A DNA stretch of 64,000 bases, taken from assembly GCA_947846985.1 (NCBI GenBank), contig CANTUZ010000002.1:53958885-54022884 (forward strand). The letters run 5' to 3'. Shown piece by piece: positions 23,790 through 36,430 of the stretch. The number at the start of each line of letters is the position of its first letter. The stretch's first letter is position 1. The DNA is from Fratercula arctica (lineage: Eukaryota > Chordata > Aves > Charadriiformes > Alcidae). The notes beneath the pieces are model-generated. The model was not told the origin of the DNA and did no database searches. It was given only the letters and a program-made list of their open reading frames with translations. A program made the translations under genes and the position numbers.

Positions 23790-23808
23790 AAAAAAAAAAA
23801 AAAAAAAA
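23790..23808 (+). repeat. 19-A mononucleotide run
   Basis: Nineteen consecutive A bases. The DNA upstream has no clear polyadenylation signal, so this is not obviously a retrocopy tail. Confidence 0.8.
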
Positions 23809-24401
23809 GGTGTGATCATCACCTTCTGATCAGGCCTAAAACTTACCTCTGAAACATCATCTGCAGCACGCAAATATTGTCCGTGGGGTGAGCTCACTTG
23901 GTCCATGCCTCTTTCATGGTAGCACCAGTGTTGGGGTGAGGAATTTGTCCGTCTTCCTTGCTTGAAACACCTACTGAAATGGGACTCTAAGCCTCCCCGT
24001 ACCATGCCCACACCATGCTTCACAGGCACTAAAAGAGCCTGCTGAGGGTTGGTGCTGTCTCTGAGTCTCCCAGTGCCCTGGTTCCCTATCTCCACTCTCA
24101 TCAGGGAAGAGGGGAGATGCTCGTCGTTAGCAGCAACCCCTGTTTCCTCCTGATACTGATAATGGTGACATGTCACGAAGGAAGATCACTTGCTCATTTA
24201 CATCTCTCATGAAGTAAAACCCAGGCTGTGAGGGAAACATGCCCATCTTAATTCTCCCCTCTTAGTTTCACCCATTCAGTGCTACAGGTATGGTATTTGT
24301 CTCAGCTTTTTACCTCTCCCCTCACCCTGTGTTCCAAGTCTACCCTATCAGAGGTCAGCATCCATTCTGGTTGTAATACCGCATTAAGTAGAGTTTCAAG
24401 A

Positions 24402-24420
24402 TTTTTTTTTTTTTTTTTTT
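24402..24420 (+). repeat. 19-T mononucleotide run
   Basis: Nineteen consecutive T bases follow TTTCAAGA. A 19-A run lies 600 bases to the left at 23790-23808. Neither has a recognisable retroelement body attached. Confidence 0.8.
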
Positions 24421-25663
24421 ACCCTTTTGCATCCCTGTTTGAAGAGGTGCTTATTTTTCCAAGCAACATTCAAAGCTGCATTAATTTTAGCAAAATCAGA
24501 GGGTCACACCGAAAACCGTGCCCTGCTATCGGATAGGCACAGAGACTTTGTTACATGCCAGCAGTTAAAACAGAAGTCACGCCATCAAAAACCTTACCTC
24601 TTTTGTATAAGGATTACATGGTATCAGTTGTTATTGAAAGGATACGTTGGTTAGTTCAGTTTATTGCTCATCCTGGGCTCATCCAGCTTGACAGAGCGGT
24701 AGCTGTTCACAAATACCACTTTATATCTAATTCAGCTGCTTCTCCAGCTATACTTTCCCGGCGGTCAGCTATAAAACAATGTCAGCCATTAGCTGGTCAT
24801 AATAAAGGTTCAATGTCGCAGTCATCTAAAAAGAAAAAAAAGCTTTATGGTTAACAATAGTAACAGTGAAGAAGATGGCAGTGAGCACATTCACATCTAT
24901 CTTCATGATTACTGGGTTTACTGGCAAGTCAAAATCACTAGAAAGCCCATTCTTCATGGGCCAGAGAATTCTTCCAGAAGTGGAGGAAGGCACTGAATCA
25001 CTAGAATTCACACGTATTTTCTTTTGCTTAGGAAATTCACTCTTCTAGGTCATGGGCATAAGCCTTCCTAAGGGTCCCTTACCGCCCAAGAAAGCGTGCA
25101 ATAAACATGCTCCATAGGAACGCATCTACCTCGGAGCTGGGAGTGTCCCTGCTTTTGTTACTGTTATGTTGCTACGCATTATTTTAACACAGTTTCTTTG
25201 TATTCATGAGACACCTCAAAATAAAGAAATGTCTCTGATAAACGCTGTTTTGAAGGCTATGTAAATTGTCACAACTCACTGCTTCCAGTTCTGTTTTGCT
25301 AAATGACTATGCAGTCAGAAGACACTGAAGGTCATTTGCATATCAGATTGAGTTTACACATTTCTGTTGTTATTAACATTTTACTAAAGATAAAGAATTC
25401 CCAATCCAGTAACTTAGAAAACGAAAAAGAAGGTCACACACACCTGCTGTAACTGGAGGTGTGGGCCTGATAAGCTTCAACCCTGCAAATTCCTGCAGAG
25501 AGACCTGGAATTTGGGAAAGTATTTTATTATCATTGTGCATTGGCACGCAGCAATCAGGAAGCTCCACAGTAACTCATAGGATCATGATGGAGATGTGGC
25601 ACGTTAGTGCAGGAGAGCGGATGGGAGTTACTCTACTGCTTATCCTTCGGTGGCTGATCAGGT

Positions 25664-25933
25664 CATAGAATCATAGAATGTGTTGGGTTGGAAAGGACCT
25701 TTAATGGTCGTCCAGTCCAACCCCCCTGCAGTAAGCAGGGACATCTTTAACTAGATCAGGTTACTCAGAGCCTCATCAAGCCTGGCCTTGAATGTCTCCA
25801 GGGATGGGGCCTCCACCACCTCTCTGGGCAACTTGTGCCAGTGTCTCACCACCCTCATTGTAAAGAACTTCTTCCTCATGTCTAATCTAAACCCGCCCTG
25901 CTCTAGTTTAAAACCATCGCCCCTCGTCCTATC
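25664..25933 (-). mobile_element. CR1 LINE 3' fragment, copy 2 (same subfamily as copy 1)
   Basis: Two ATTCTATG-type units (inverted) start the copy at 25664, followed by the same antisense CR1 3' region as copy 1. It breaks off at CCTATC near 25933, where copy 1 continues for about 40 more bases. The copy is 5'-truncated and on the minus strand, in the same orientation as copy 1. Low divergence between the two suggests insertions of similar age from one active subfamily. It lies upstream of the minus-strand gene. Confidence 0.93.
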
Positions 25934-27464
25934 TTCGCAGGTCTTTGCAGTTCAGTCATACTGAGCCTTTCCAATGCTTACGCACGTTCATTCATTCCTG
26001 TTCTTAGTCATGTTTTAAACTTAAGAGTATCGACCAGTGTGAATGAACAGTACTTCTAACATGGATCCTTCTCCTCCAAGAGATAACGTCAATAAACCTC
26101 GAGACTGGCCTGAACGTGTCAAAAGACGTGCTCCTGACAAAGCTCCCCTACTGCAAAATATTCAGAAAGCCAAATGGATGTAAATGAGGTCTGGAGACCA
26201 CACTAAAAGGTTTTAAAACTGTAACATGATTAAAAATGGCACATGGTTAAAGTCCTTAAATAAAAGGAAAGTACAAGAAAGTATCTAAAAGTTTCAGTGA
26301 GACTTACTTGAATAAATGTTTATAAATTTTATCAAACAACTCATCATTTTGACAGTTTTCCATAAACCCCTGGAACATACAAAGCATTTAATTTATTTGT
26401 GGCAAGATAAAGATAATGAGTAACATTTTAAAAGTTTATTAACATAGAATGTCCTGGCACAGTCAAACTTGCATACTTCTATTGTTTAAATTATATTCTC
26501 GAAGAACTCAAAAAAGTTAGCCTTACAAAAGGGAGTTTCTCATTGCAAAACTCTTCAAAATGATCTTCATCATCTGTATTCGTACAAACGCAACCCAAAC
26601 GAGCAGAGCATAAACTAAACTGGATTTATATCCACCAGTGCCTTAAGCTGAAATATACTTGTATGCAGCAGAAAATATTGCTCCAATATGGAGACAATGG
26701 ACAGCTGTAGTAGTCCATATCAAATATGCTAAAATAGCAAAAAAAGTAAATTATAAAAGAAATGCTGATGCCATCTTAACTATGGGATTCCCAGCAGAAG
26801 CTTTTCAAGAGGCCATAGGCCAAGCAAACAGAATGAAGCGGCATATGCTCTTATTCCTTTTTGTTACTTCGCTGCCGTAGATAGTTTGTCTTCCAGAGAT
26901 AATAAAAATTATTTCATGTGAGTTATGTGTTTTTGTGTTAGGTTTACCCTTGAACATCTGCTCTGCCTGATAAAGGATAAGAGCTAATGAAATCACATGA
27001 AGAGTGACATACACGAGGTACTTCTTTGTTTTCTATTTGTGAGACAAACCGAAACTTGCACTTTGCCCGGCTGCCGTACCAGCTAATAAATGCAACAAAC
27101 AAGGAGCACTCTAGGAACACTGTATAAAAGATAAGATTGATGATTGCAGATGAGGATGGACCCTCTCTGTACTCGGGAGAGCCGCTCTGCGCACGCAGAA
27201 ATTCTTGATCCCACCCCCTGTCCCCCTGAAAGAAAGGACATGCTTATTTTGACAGATTTTTCCTTCCAGCCAGGATCCAGTTCAAAAGCAGCTGCCCCGA
27301 CAACCAAGCGCAAGAAAGGCAAAGGCTTGTATTTTTGCTAAAAAAGATGCGTTTCCAACGGCACGTGTGCTGTAAGATCATCACTTCACCTACTGAGACT
27401 CTACCCCATGCGTTCATTCCTCCTGCTGCTGTTCCCGTCTTAACACCAGAATTTCTCCCAGGAC

Positions 27465-27509
27465 TTTTTTTTTTCTTTTTTTTTTTGTTTTCTTTTTTTT
27501 TTTTTTTTT
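27465..27509 (+). repeat. T-rich low-complexity tract
   Basis: Forty-five bases are almost all T, with three single C or G interruptions. On the minus strand this is an A-rich tract, which could be the tail of an old retrocopy, but I found no recognisable body beside it. Confidence 0.8.
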
Positions 27510-29260
27510 CCCCGAATGACAACCAAAGGCTTAAAAAACTCAAGAGCTGAGGTTCCAGGAAAGAAATACACCAAGTCGGAGCCTCCTCTCCTTCACATGG
27601 GTGCCCTCATTCACACCCAAATGAGCGAGAGGAGACTGAGGACCATTAATTTTAAGTCATCTGTAATAAAAAGTTACGGCTTGTCGACAATGGCAAGGGA
27701 AAAGGAGAAGCTGCGGTGTGGTGGAGCCGCTGGCAGGTGGCGGTGTTGGGAGAGCGGAGCCCCGCAGCCCCGGCGCAGGGACGGGATGAGCCGGAGATGC
27801 TGCTTCCACAATTAACCTGAACCGCAGATCTGGTTAGAGCCAAATAATCCACGTGTGCTAATGTCCTGCTCCCACACGAGCGAAACGCACTCTTGCATTG
27901 TTCTCAGGATGTGCTTGTTCTCGGCGCTCATCTGGCTTTGGCTGTGCAGGACATTCGCTTTTAGTGTCCCTGCAATTAGTACAACACGCCTTATTTTATC
28001 TGGAAACAAAACGAAAGGTGTTTTTGCAAAGAACCCCTATTTATTGTTATGTGCCTGATACAAAACTTAAACAATTTACCGACTACCTTTTTTTTTTTTT
28101 CTTAAGAAAATTGGCTATGCAACTTTACAGCTGGTATAGGTAAGAAATCCCCCCTACTACTTCTTCTTGGCTTCTGACTTAAATGAAGCACACTCAATTA
28201 AGCATTAATAGCCAATCTGTCCCACTGACTGACAGTACCACACAGAGAGAGAGCAATGAACTGACAATCATAAGCAGTTTTTTTCAGCTGCAACCATCAA
28301 GATATGTTCACGTAATATACATGGGCAAATTGGGGTCATCCCGCACTGATCTGTTAAAACTTCTGCTAGTTATGCAGTTTCACAATGCGTAATACAGCCA
28401 TTATTAAAGAAGCAATACTACAAGATTTAACAGTTATACTGAACTGCTCACCAATCTGACTAATTAAACCCTGGATATTCTGCATGTGCTTAAGCCCAAA
28501 AGTAGACAAGAGAACACAAATAAGCAAGTATGCTAGCAACAACAAAGCAGAAATTTGTTAAAAAACCTGTCTCATTTTGCTACCGATTCACTTCGGTCAG
28601 ATTAATCTCAGACCTTCACCAAAAAGAAAACACACAGCCACTTGGGTAAGAGGGGGAAAAAAAAAAAAAAAGTACTTCCAGAAGGCAGTGTAATTCATCT
28701 ACCTGCCTCTCAGCTATCCAAGGCTCTTTCAGGGGGAGATGGGAGCATCATTAAATGTCCCAGAGGTGGCCTTTCGGTGTCATTACACAGATCTGCAGGG
28801 GGTTTCTGCCAAATCCCCAAGTTCTCTGACAGTAGCATACCTCTAAATACATCATTTAGAAGCATGAGGTGAACAGAGACAGGGAATAGTATTTACTTTG
28901 GGAAAGTATCGGTCACATGTCTTGTATATATTAGCAGGTTAAACCCAGGAGAGTCATCTGAATTACTTGCGACCAAAGAAAACAATTAATCAACAGTTTT
29001 AAGGCTTCACAGAATTTTAAATATGTATTTACTTGTGGTGGACCCTCTTTATTTTAGGTATCTTTAAACGTAGACTCTGAAGTCTCAAGGTAGTGTCTGG
29101 CAGGTATTCTGACATTCAAAACGACGTCTTGTGAGAGGCTGGTTGGTGATAAACTATTTTCAGAACAGAATTTGTGGCTTTGGAGATTTGAGGTTTTAAT
29201 TGAGCTAGTTTGAAAAACAACACAGAACTACCTCTTTACCAAGTCACTTAACATTCTAAC

Positions 29261-29322
29261 TGGTTTTAATATTGTTAGGTTTTGATCAAATTGACTTTAA
29301 TATTCTTATGTTTTGACCAAAT
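29261..29322 (+). repeat. 31-bp tandem duplication (two imperfect copies)
   Basis: Copy 1 is 29261-29291 and copy 2 is 29292-29322. They match at 26 of 31 positions with no gap. Both contain TTTAATATT in the first half and TTTTGA(T/C)CAAAT at the end. The five substitutions imply an old local duplication. Confidence 0.85.
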
Positions 29323-32300
29323 TGAAGTCAGTCTGTATGGCTGTAGTGTAGTTCATACCAGTATGGAAGTCAGATAATAAATAAGATGGCTATTATTAAA
29401 AAAACCCAGAAGATTACAGTGCTGGAAGTATTTTGGAATCTGCTGACTGTGCTAACAGACCACATAATTTAGACCCTTCCCTGGGAAATGTTCACACATC
29501 AGAGTAGCCCCGATGAGGTCAATAAGAATAATCACATCATGGGCAGAAGACTCTCCTCTCTTGTAAGCACTTTTTGCAGCAGGTCCCCAGAGGAAGCCAG
29601 GATAACACCATTCAAAAGCGGGGCGACTATGGCATCAGGGTGCCCCTGTGTTCAGGTTCACTCTGTGTTGGGTTACCCAAGGAACAGGTCTCCTCTCCCA
29701 AGGGGGCTGCATCTCCTGAGACCGCCAGGAGGAGAAGTTTGCATCCACAGCCCCCTAAAAGTGGCAGCACTGAGTGCTGCGCACACAGACAGCCACGTCC
29801 CTGGGCCAGGGGGACGTGGTCATGGTCCCAGAAGCAGCCAAGGACACCCCATTCAGTTGCAACCCATTTAGTTAGCCCTGACATTCAAACTGGCTCCAGA
29901 CCTAAATTAATTCACAACCTCAGCTAAGCAGCCGCCAGTGTTTGGGGTCCCCCAGGCTTTCCTTGGGAGGCAGCGGTTTCATGGAACCTAGACAGAAAGA
30001 AACCTGAAAGTCCAACTGGAAGCTTTCGGAGAAAAGGCGTGAGACTGCCCTGGTACTTACAGACTACTCTAAGCGAGCTGCATGACTTGGCTGCCCGCTG
30101 GCGTTGCTTGGATGGCACGGCTGGGATCATGCATGGCATGGAGCACCTGCAGGATGGAGACCCCAACCTTTCCCTAAGAGATCATCCAGAGTGGTGTTTC
30201 TTAACTTTCACAATTACTTTCTTAGATGGACTTGTTTTGAAGCACATGTTTACTTTCATAAATGTTCACATTAAGAAAGAAAAATATCAAATACTAAATC
30301 ACAGAACTGAGGGTTTTCGTCAACCCACAGTGGAGGTGATTTCAGGTCTGTTGTGCCAGAAGTAATGAAAGCAACTGGACTTCTTAAAGACGGTTTCTGT
30401 GCATCTTCATTTAAAAATAAAAGATCAACCCCACACTCCAAATTATGATGAATTGACATCTGAGCATTCCACAAAGTGACATACAGGCCATCTATTAGAG
30501 AAAGTAACATTGTGAGCACTAGCCAGCGCTCACAACAGTTCCATGCTTTGCTTTTGGATCTACTCCAAGTGGATGAATAGACAGCACAATTCCCAAAATG
30601 CAGGAATTTTGCTGCTATGAAGCACTCGGAGGATGACAATCAAGCCTCGGTTTTGTAATTATAGGATTTCAAAAAATGGCCATTTATTTTAAAATAGTCT
30701 CTGTGGTTTGTAAAGCTGTTTCTGCAGAGCACACAGAGGATAAAATACACATGCTTTTGCAGGCTTTCGGCTGCTGGCCCAAGCGCAGAAAAGGATTAAG
30801 ACAAGACAGTTTGAATTTATATGATGCAAACTAGAAGAAACGAGGAAGAAAAGATGGGTCTGAAAGCTGTACTTTGTTCTCTCCTAGAAGAGGTGTAAGG
30901 CAAACTAAGTATTTTTTCACAGCCAGCAGGATCCAGCCAGATTGCGAAGGTATGAGCATGGGAGCAGCCGAACAATAGCTCTATTCACCCGCAACCAAAT
31001 TCTCCAAATCTGGAGTCTCACTTTCTGGCTTCCCAGACTGAGCCACGAGCCTCAAGTTTAATTGGGGTATCTAAAAAAATGAGCACAATCAAAATTATCA
31101 GTTAGTTTTGATAATGCAGGCCTTAGCGAGGGAAAGAACTGAGCCAAGCCTAGCAGAGACAGTGTGGTACATTAACCCCAAAATATCCCCGTGGGCACAC
31201 AGTGAAGATGAAGACAGACGTGGGAGCCTGTAGGGAGAGGCAAAAACCTATTATATCCGTTTATGAGTATTTTCCAAGCACCAGCTGGTGTTACAGTTTA
31301 GTGGGGAGCCAGATGACACCTCCGACATGAGCTAGGGAGAGGCACGGAGCTGGGGGAATCCGTGGCAAGTCCTGGGGGATGCTGGCACAGCCTGACTGCA
31401 GACGCAGCCTCCGCTGAAGTCATGTGCCGGAGCAGGAGATTTACCCTCAAAAATGTAAAACCACGCATCCCCGCTTCTGCCCTGTTGGGGAGCAGGGGAG
31501 AAGGGAAAAAGGGCTGGCGCGTGGCTCTGGGGCTGCCCAGGCACACTGTCAGAGCCTCCACTAGCCCAGTTTCGGTTTGTCCCCGCTGAGAGTCAAACCC
31601 AACATCTTCTCACCACAGAAGCCACAGGACTAACAGTCTAGCCTTGAGTAACGATGAAGCAAGCACAAGCAATTAAGAAGAATGATGCTCCTTTTGCTTA
31701 TACCCTCTGGCTGGTTTGTGTTTTTTTATTGAACAAAAACGTCCTCCGGCCAGTCTGGTGAGTAAGTTTACCATTTTGGAAACTGCTCGGCCCCACCTGC
31801 TGGATGCTGAATCAATGAGAGTTATACAACTTGGCTATTTACAAGCGGTTTGATCTGCTTTACCTCTGCCATGCCACTCGCTTCACTTGCACAGCTGGTT
31901 TTGAAGGAGAAGCAGCTATCAGCAGGGGTAGAAGTGACACACAGAAGCAATAATTTCTCATTATATTTAGTGACTGTGGGAGCACCTACAAATTTACAGT
32001 AGAAAGGCAATGACCAGAGAGAGAGAGAGGAACAAGTTTCCATCAGAAGTCAACATGGAAGTGATTTGGCAACAAAACTCTACGCAAAAAGTCACAGTGC
32101 ATGCGAGTTTTCCATAAATGCTATCACAAAACCTTCCCCAGCTCTACTATAGCAACAAACATACAAGTAAATGCCAGAACTCACTTCCTAGCTTAGCCAC
32201 AGAGGGATGAGACCTAAGAAGCCTAACTCAGCTAAACGCTCAGGGTTCAGATTTGTCTATTGGGTATCTCCGAATGACAGAGGGGTGGAAGAGCATTCGT

Positions 32301-35042
32301 TGAAATCGTTTTTCTGGCCAGCGCACTAATCCTGAACAAGTAGGACCAGACTATTTTTGCACCATCAGAATTGTCAAGCTGGAGGTAGGAAGCTCACCAG
32401 GCTTAGCAATTAGGTCCTCCCTCAGCATGCTGTAAACTAGAAGCCAAAAATCAGTGGCCAGGTTTGAAAAAGTTGATCTTAATGAGAAGCAAGAAAGGTT
32501 AAATGGACGAACTCTGTTACTCATTGGGATTTATTTGCTCAGTTTTAATTTTAACTTTGGTTAGCCCAATAAAAGGTATCACATCACCGTCTGGGTAGCT
32601 GTCATACAAAAAACAATGCAGCTACCAACTTTCCTCTGTTGGATGACATACTTGGGCAGTAGCCCTTTAAAAAAACCTTCAACTTCTTTAGAGCACATTT
32701 GGTTTTCCATTCATTATTTTCCTGATGCTGAAAGCAATGTTATTCATTCCACAGAAGAATAGCTACCATTGTATTTCAAAGGTTTAACCAAAACACTCAT
32801 TTTGCTGCAAGTTTTCCTTCTTTCAGGATTTTAAAACACATCTACAAAGTGGCTGCTGGGCAAAATCATCAGCGTACAGTCAATGGGATCTGGTAGAAAA
32901 AAAAAAAAATAATCGAGAAGAGAAAGAAATGAATGACATGATTGCAAGAGTGACTGCTATTTACAAAAACGTGGATGATGAGAAGGACTAAAAGCAAAGT
33001 CCCCATGAGATGAGCTAATGAATGCTGAATGTGGAATGACTTTGTTAAAAAAAGAGGCAAAAATAGAAAACTGAAATCAATTCTTAATGCACTGTTTACC
33101 ATCCACAGTCTATAACTACCTACGCATTCACAACTCTCTTCCAACTTGTTTTTGCCAACCTCACCTGTAGCACTTACATAGAAGACCACCCTTTACCTTC
33201 TCCAGTCCTGCTTGCCTGCATTGAGGAAGTATCATCTGCTTCTGCTTGGACCTTGCTTTCCTGTGACTCTTGATCTCTGGATTCACGGTGGTGTGGGACT
33301 AGACAGGTACAACTGACACCGCGTCGGACAAGAAGATGTAGTTGTTTGGCCACAGAAACGTTCATTTTCAGTCTTCTTTTACTGATGTCAAGCTGGTTCT
33401 TATCACTGCATCCAGCCCTGCAGCCTGATCACCAAACACCCACATGTCCTAATCCTGGGGCACAGTTTTACCCAGGTGAAGCAGGATTCCACTTCTCAGG
33501 AGAACATGTTTCTCTGTGGCAGCTGGCATGGGAGCTTTAGGACACAATCCTGCTGGGAATCCAGCTCCTTGGGTCTCCTCTTCCTCCTCCCAGGCCTTCT
33601 CGTCACTGCCAGAAGGGGCAAATCCTTACAGCCGAAATACTGTTGCCCAAAGCAATAGGCAAAACGCTCCTCTCACAAGTCACTGCTTCCCAACTGCTTT
33701 TGGGATGTGCACCCTGAAGTCTGCAAAGCAGCTGTCCAGTATCATGATGAAAGATACGTGTCGTACCACCATGAAATTTCTAGTTAATGCTGGAACATGG
33801 CACTCATATATGCTGCCAAGAGAAACTCCCTTTGTTTCTACTGGATCAGAAGCAATCACACCATGTTAACCAAGCTGTATTCCCACCAGTTCCTCGTAAC
33901 AGTCATTGCTAAGGCAGAAGGAAGACACTACACATCCAGACAGCTGGAAAAAGCAGTTCCTGTTATATATGTAGCAACTTGACTGTTCTCCAATATTTAT
34001 GGATCCCAACTGCCTCCACTTCATTATACCATCGGGGGAAGAAAAAGTACAATACTTCCCTTTATGTCTCTTGTAATTGAATCCAACCATGATTATAATA
34101 TATTGTGGGTACTTGAAGAAGCTATTAATTATTGAATGCTTGCTTCATAATGAATTGGAATATCATCTATTATAGACCAAATTCTTCATATATTGTCTAA
34201 CACTTCCAAGATGCTGTGGAACTGGTCTAGCCTTTACAATGAATAAATAAAATGAATACAATAAAAACTCACTTCTTTCCCAAACACACTGTAAACTTTG
34301 CAATACGGTCTCATCAGATTTAGCAAAGTAAGGAGGCCGGTCCAAGTCATCCTTGGATCAAAATCCTTGTTGTTTCCTAAGGCTGTCTAAGAATAGCACC
34401 TATGCTACATTCATTAACAATGATAAAATGTCTCAGTATAATGACAGGAGACTGGAGGTGCCAATTTTTGAATAGTACGTGAAATTCAGGAAATAGTAAT
34501 AACAATAACAACATCAATTTAGAGAAACCATGGCAACTTTTTAAAAGACAGAGGGCCAAGCTTTCTGTTGATCAAATGCCAAATTAAGTAAGTGCATTCT
34601 TCTTAATAGAATGTGTCCTGGAAATACTTCCCTCCCATACTCTCTTGGCTGGGGAGCAGGAGGGGAGCGTGCTGTTCATTGCTTGATTTCCTAAACTATT
34701 TGATAGTGGTGCTTTCGTTGTTGAAAAGCTGCTATACATCATCCTGAGAGTGACTTCATCTCACAGGTGGCTGAAGTAACATGTATAAAATCCTCTGGCT
34801 TTTTATTTTGCAAGGGCCTATTTCACATGCAGCTTCATTCTCTACAGAAAAGCAACCACTTCTGGGGTGGAATGCAGCAGCTATTTAATTAATACTGCCT
34901 AGCTAACCCTCATGCATATTGTATTTTGGGAACGGGACCTTTTAGAGCTATCCTCATAATTTATTACATCACCCAGCTAGGAGTTAAATGGTGCTTATAT
35001 GTCATCTTATGATGACATGCAGCCTCCAGTAGAAAAGCATGG

Positions 35043-35108
35043 ATGCTCTCCTGTCAAAATCAATGGCAAAATAGTTAAATTCAACAAAAGTAGATTTGGG
35101 CCTCTAAT
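35043..35108 (+). mobile_element. Ancient amniote dispersed repeat fragment
   Basis: CTCTCCTGTCAAAATCAATG, then GCAAAATAGTTAAATTCAAC and TAGATTTGGGCCTCT, follows the same old repeat class ('gctcctgttgaagtcaatggcaaaactcccattgacttcaat...gatcgggcc'). The match is collinear along its whole length. Confidence 0.5.
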
Positions 35109-36344
35109 CAGGTTACAGTAATGACTCGGGATGACTGACCTCCCTTCAAGTTTTCTGATCAGGCAACAGCTTACATAATCGGAACAGCTTTTATCTTGTT
35201 TCTGCAGCTGAATATGTTGTCGGTCTGCACCCAACTGGAGCTGTGGTGGAGGGTGAGCTATGATCTGCAATGATCATTCCCTCTTAGGAAGCACTCCAAG
35301 TCTCTATTCCGCCTATTAAAGATGAATCAAAATACCTTATCAAACACTGCTATCATTTTGCTCTGGAGTCTTAACTGGTTTTGCCAAAAATAATTTCCAA
35401 AATAAATATTTTTTATTATGAGAGTGTAATGTTAAAGTGGTGCTAGAAAATAAGTGAATAATAGAACATGCTCATGCTATATCAAATGGAAAATACTCCC
35501 ATTACAGCTAACATCAATTTACATCAATTTTACCCCCAGTCTGAGGGTGTGGATCTTTTCCAGGGCTTCTGGTTACTTTTGCAATTTTTTCCTGCTGTAA
35601 GAACATGATTTTGCTCAATCCTTTGATTTTAAGAATGAGGATGGATACTGAAATCTTCAATACAGCAGGTTCATCTGCAAGCATGGATGCCTCATCCACA
35701 CATAGTAAACCTAAGCACATAACGGTACATGTGAAGGAAACATCAACCTACAATGAGTACGTGTGCAAACATAACGGTATTTTACTCCCTTTCCTGCTTT
35801 CAACAACATGAAACTCTTGGAAAACACCACAGTATTTTAAAATAATAATTATACTTATTTAAATATGCTTGCGTGTTTCATTTGTTTGTACTCCTTGCTA
35901 CAGCACATGTAAAGATACAGCGATCAGGACACGTTGTCAGAGAACACCAGGTCAAATCATTTAACTGGGCTATGCTTCCATCCCATGATTAACTAAATCA
36001 CTCGTTATACACATTTAATGCTAACAAAAGTGCTAAGTGTCTCTGCTGTGATCTGCTGGTCTCCTGGATAAAGTATATTCCCTGAAATTAGCAGCTTCTA
36101 CTCAGCAAACAGACAGCTATCTTGCAAAGGAGGACAGAAATAAGAATTCCTAATACTATTGACCATTGTAAGAATTAACAGGACAGGAGACAGGCAACTA
36201 GAGAGGCGTTTCAGGCTCTAAACCAAGCAATGTTTTTCATCCTTCATAGAAACATCAAACTTCTGTTCAACTTGGCCTACTGGAATATTACAATAAATTC
36301 TCATAGAAACAATGCATTCAAAACCACTTCTAGCTTGGGTCACT

Positions 36345-36430
36345 TTTGCTAATTATAAACCCAGCCCTGTAGACACTGAGTGCCTCGGCCTCCCAACTTG
36401 TTGCAACAGGACCTGAGGGCATTCTGTCCC
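36345..36430 (-). mobile_element. Possible ancient amniote repeat fragment
   Basis: On the minus strand GAGGCCGAGGCACTCAGTGT, then a TACAGGGCTGGGTTTA block, resembles the closing segment 'gag-gcactcagcacctcacaggatcgggcc' of old amniote repeats. Only one block matches well, so this is weak. Confidence 0.3.

Larger units (their letters stand above)
22301..25663. other. Upstream flank of the minus-strand gene, no gene recognised
   Basis: Composition falls back to AT-rich soon after 22.4 kb. The stretch holds the 19-A and 19-T runs and no recognisable repeat or exon. A minus-strand donor-like site (GG|GTAAGA) near 22466 could belong to an upstream non-coding exon of the gene, but nothing else supports it. 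Confidence 0.5.

Noticed and set aside
29488..29927. Three overlapping frames of 85-127 codons
   Set aside because: They occupy three phases over the same GC-richer patch and none shows a family signature. The hairpins there are reported separately.
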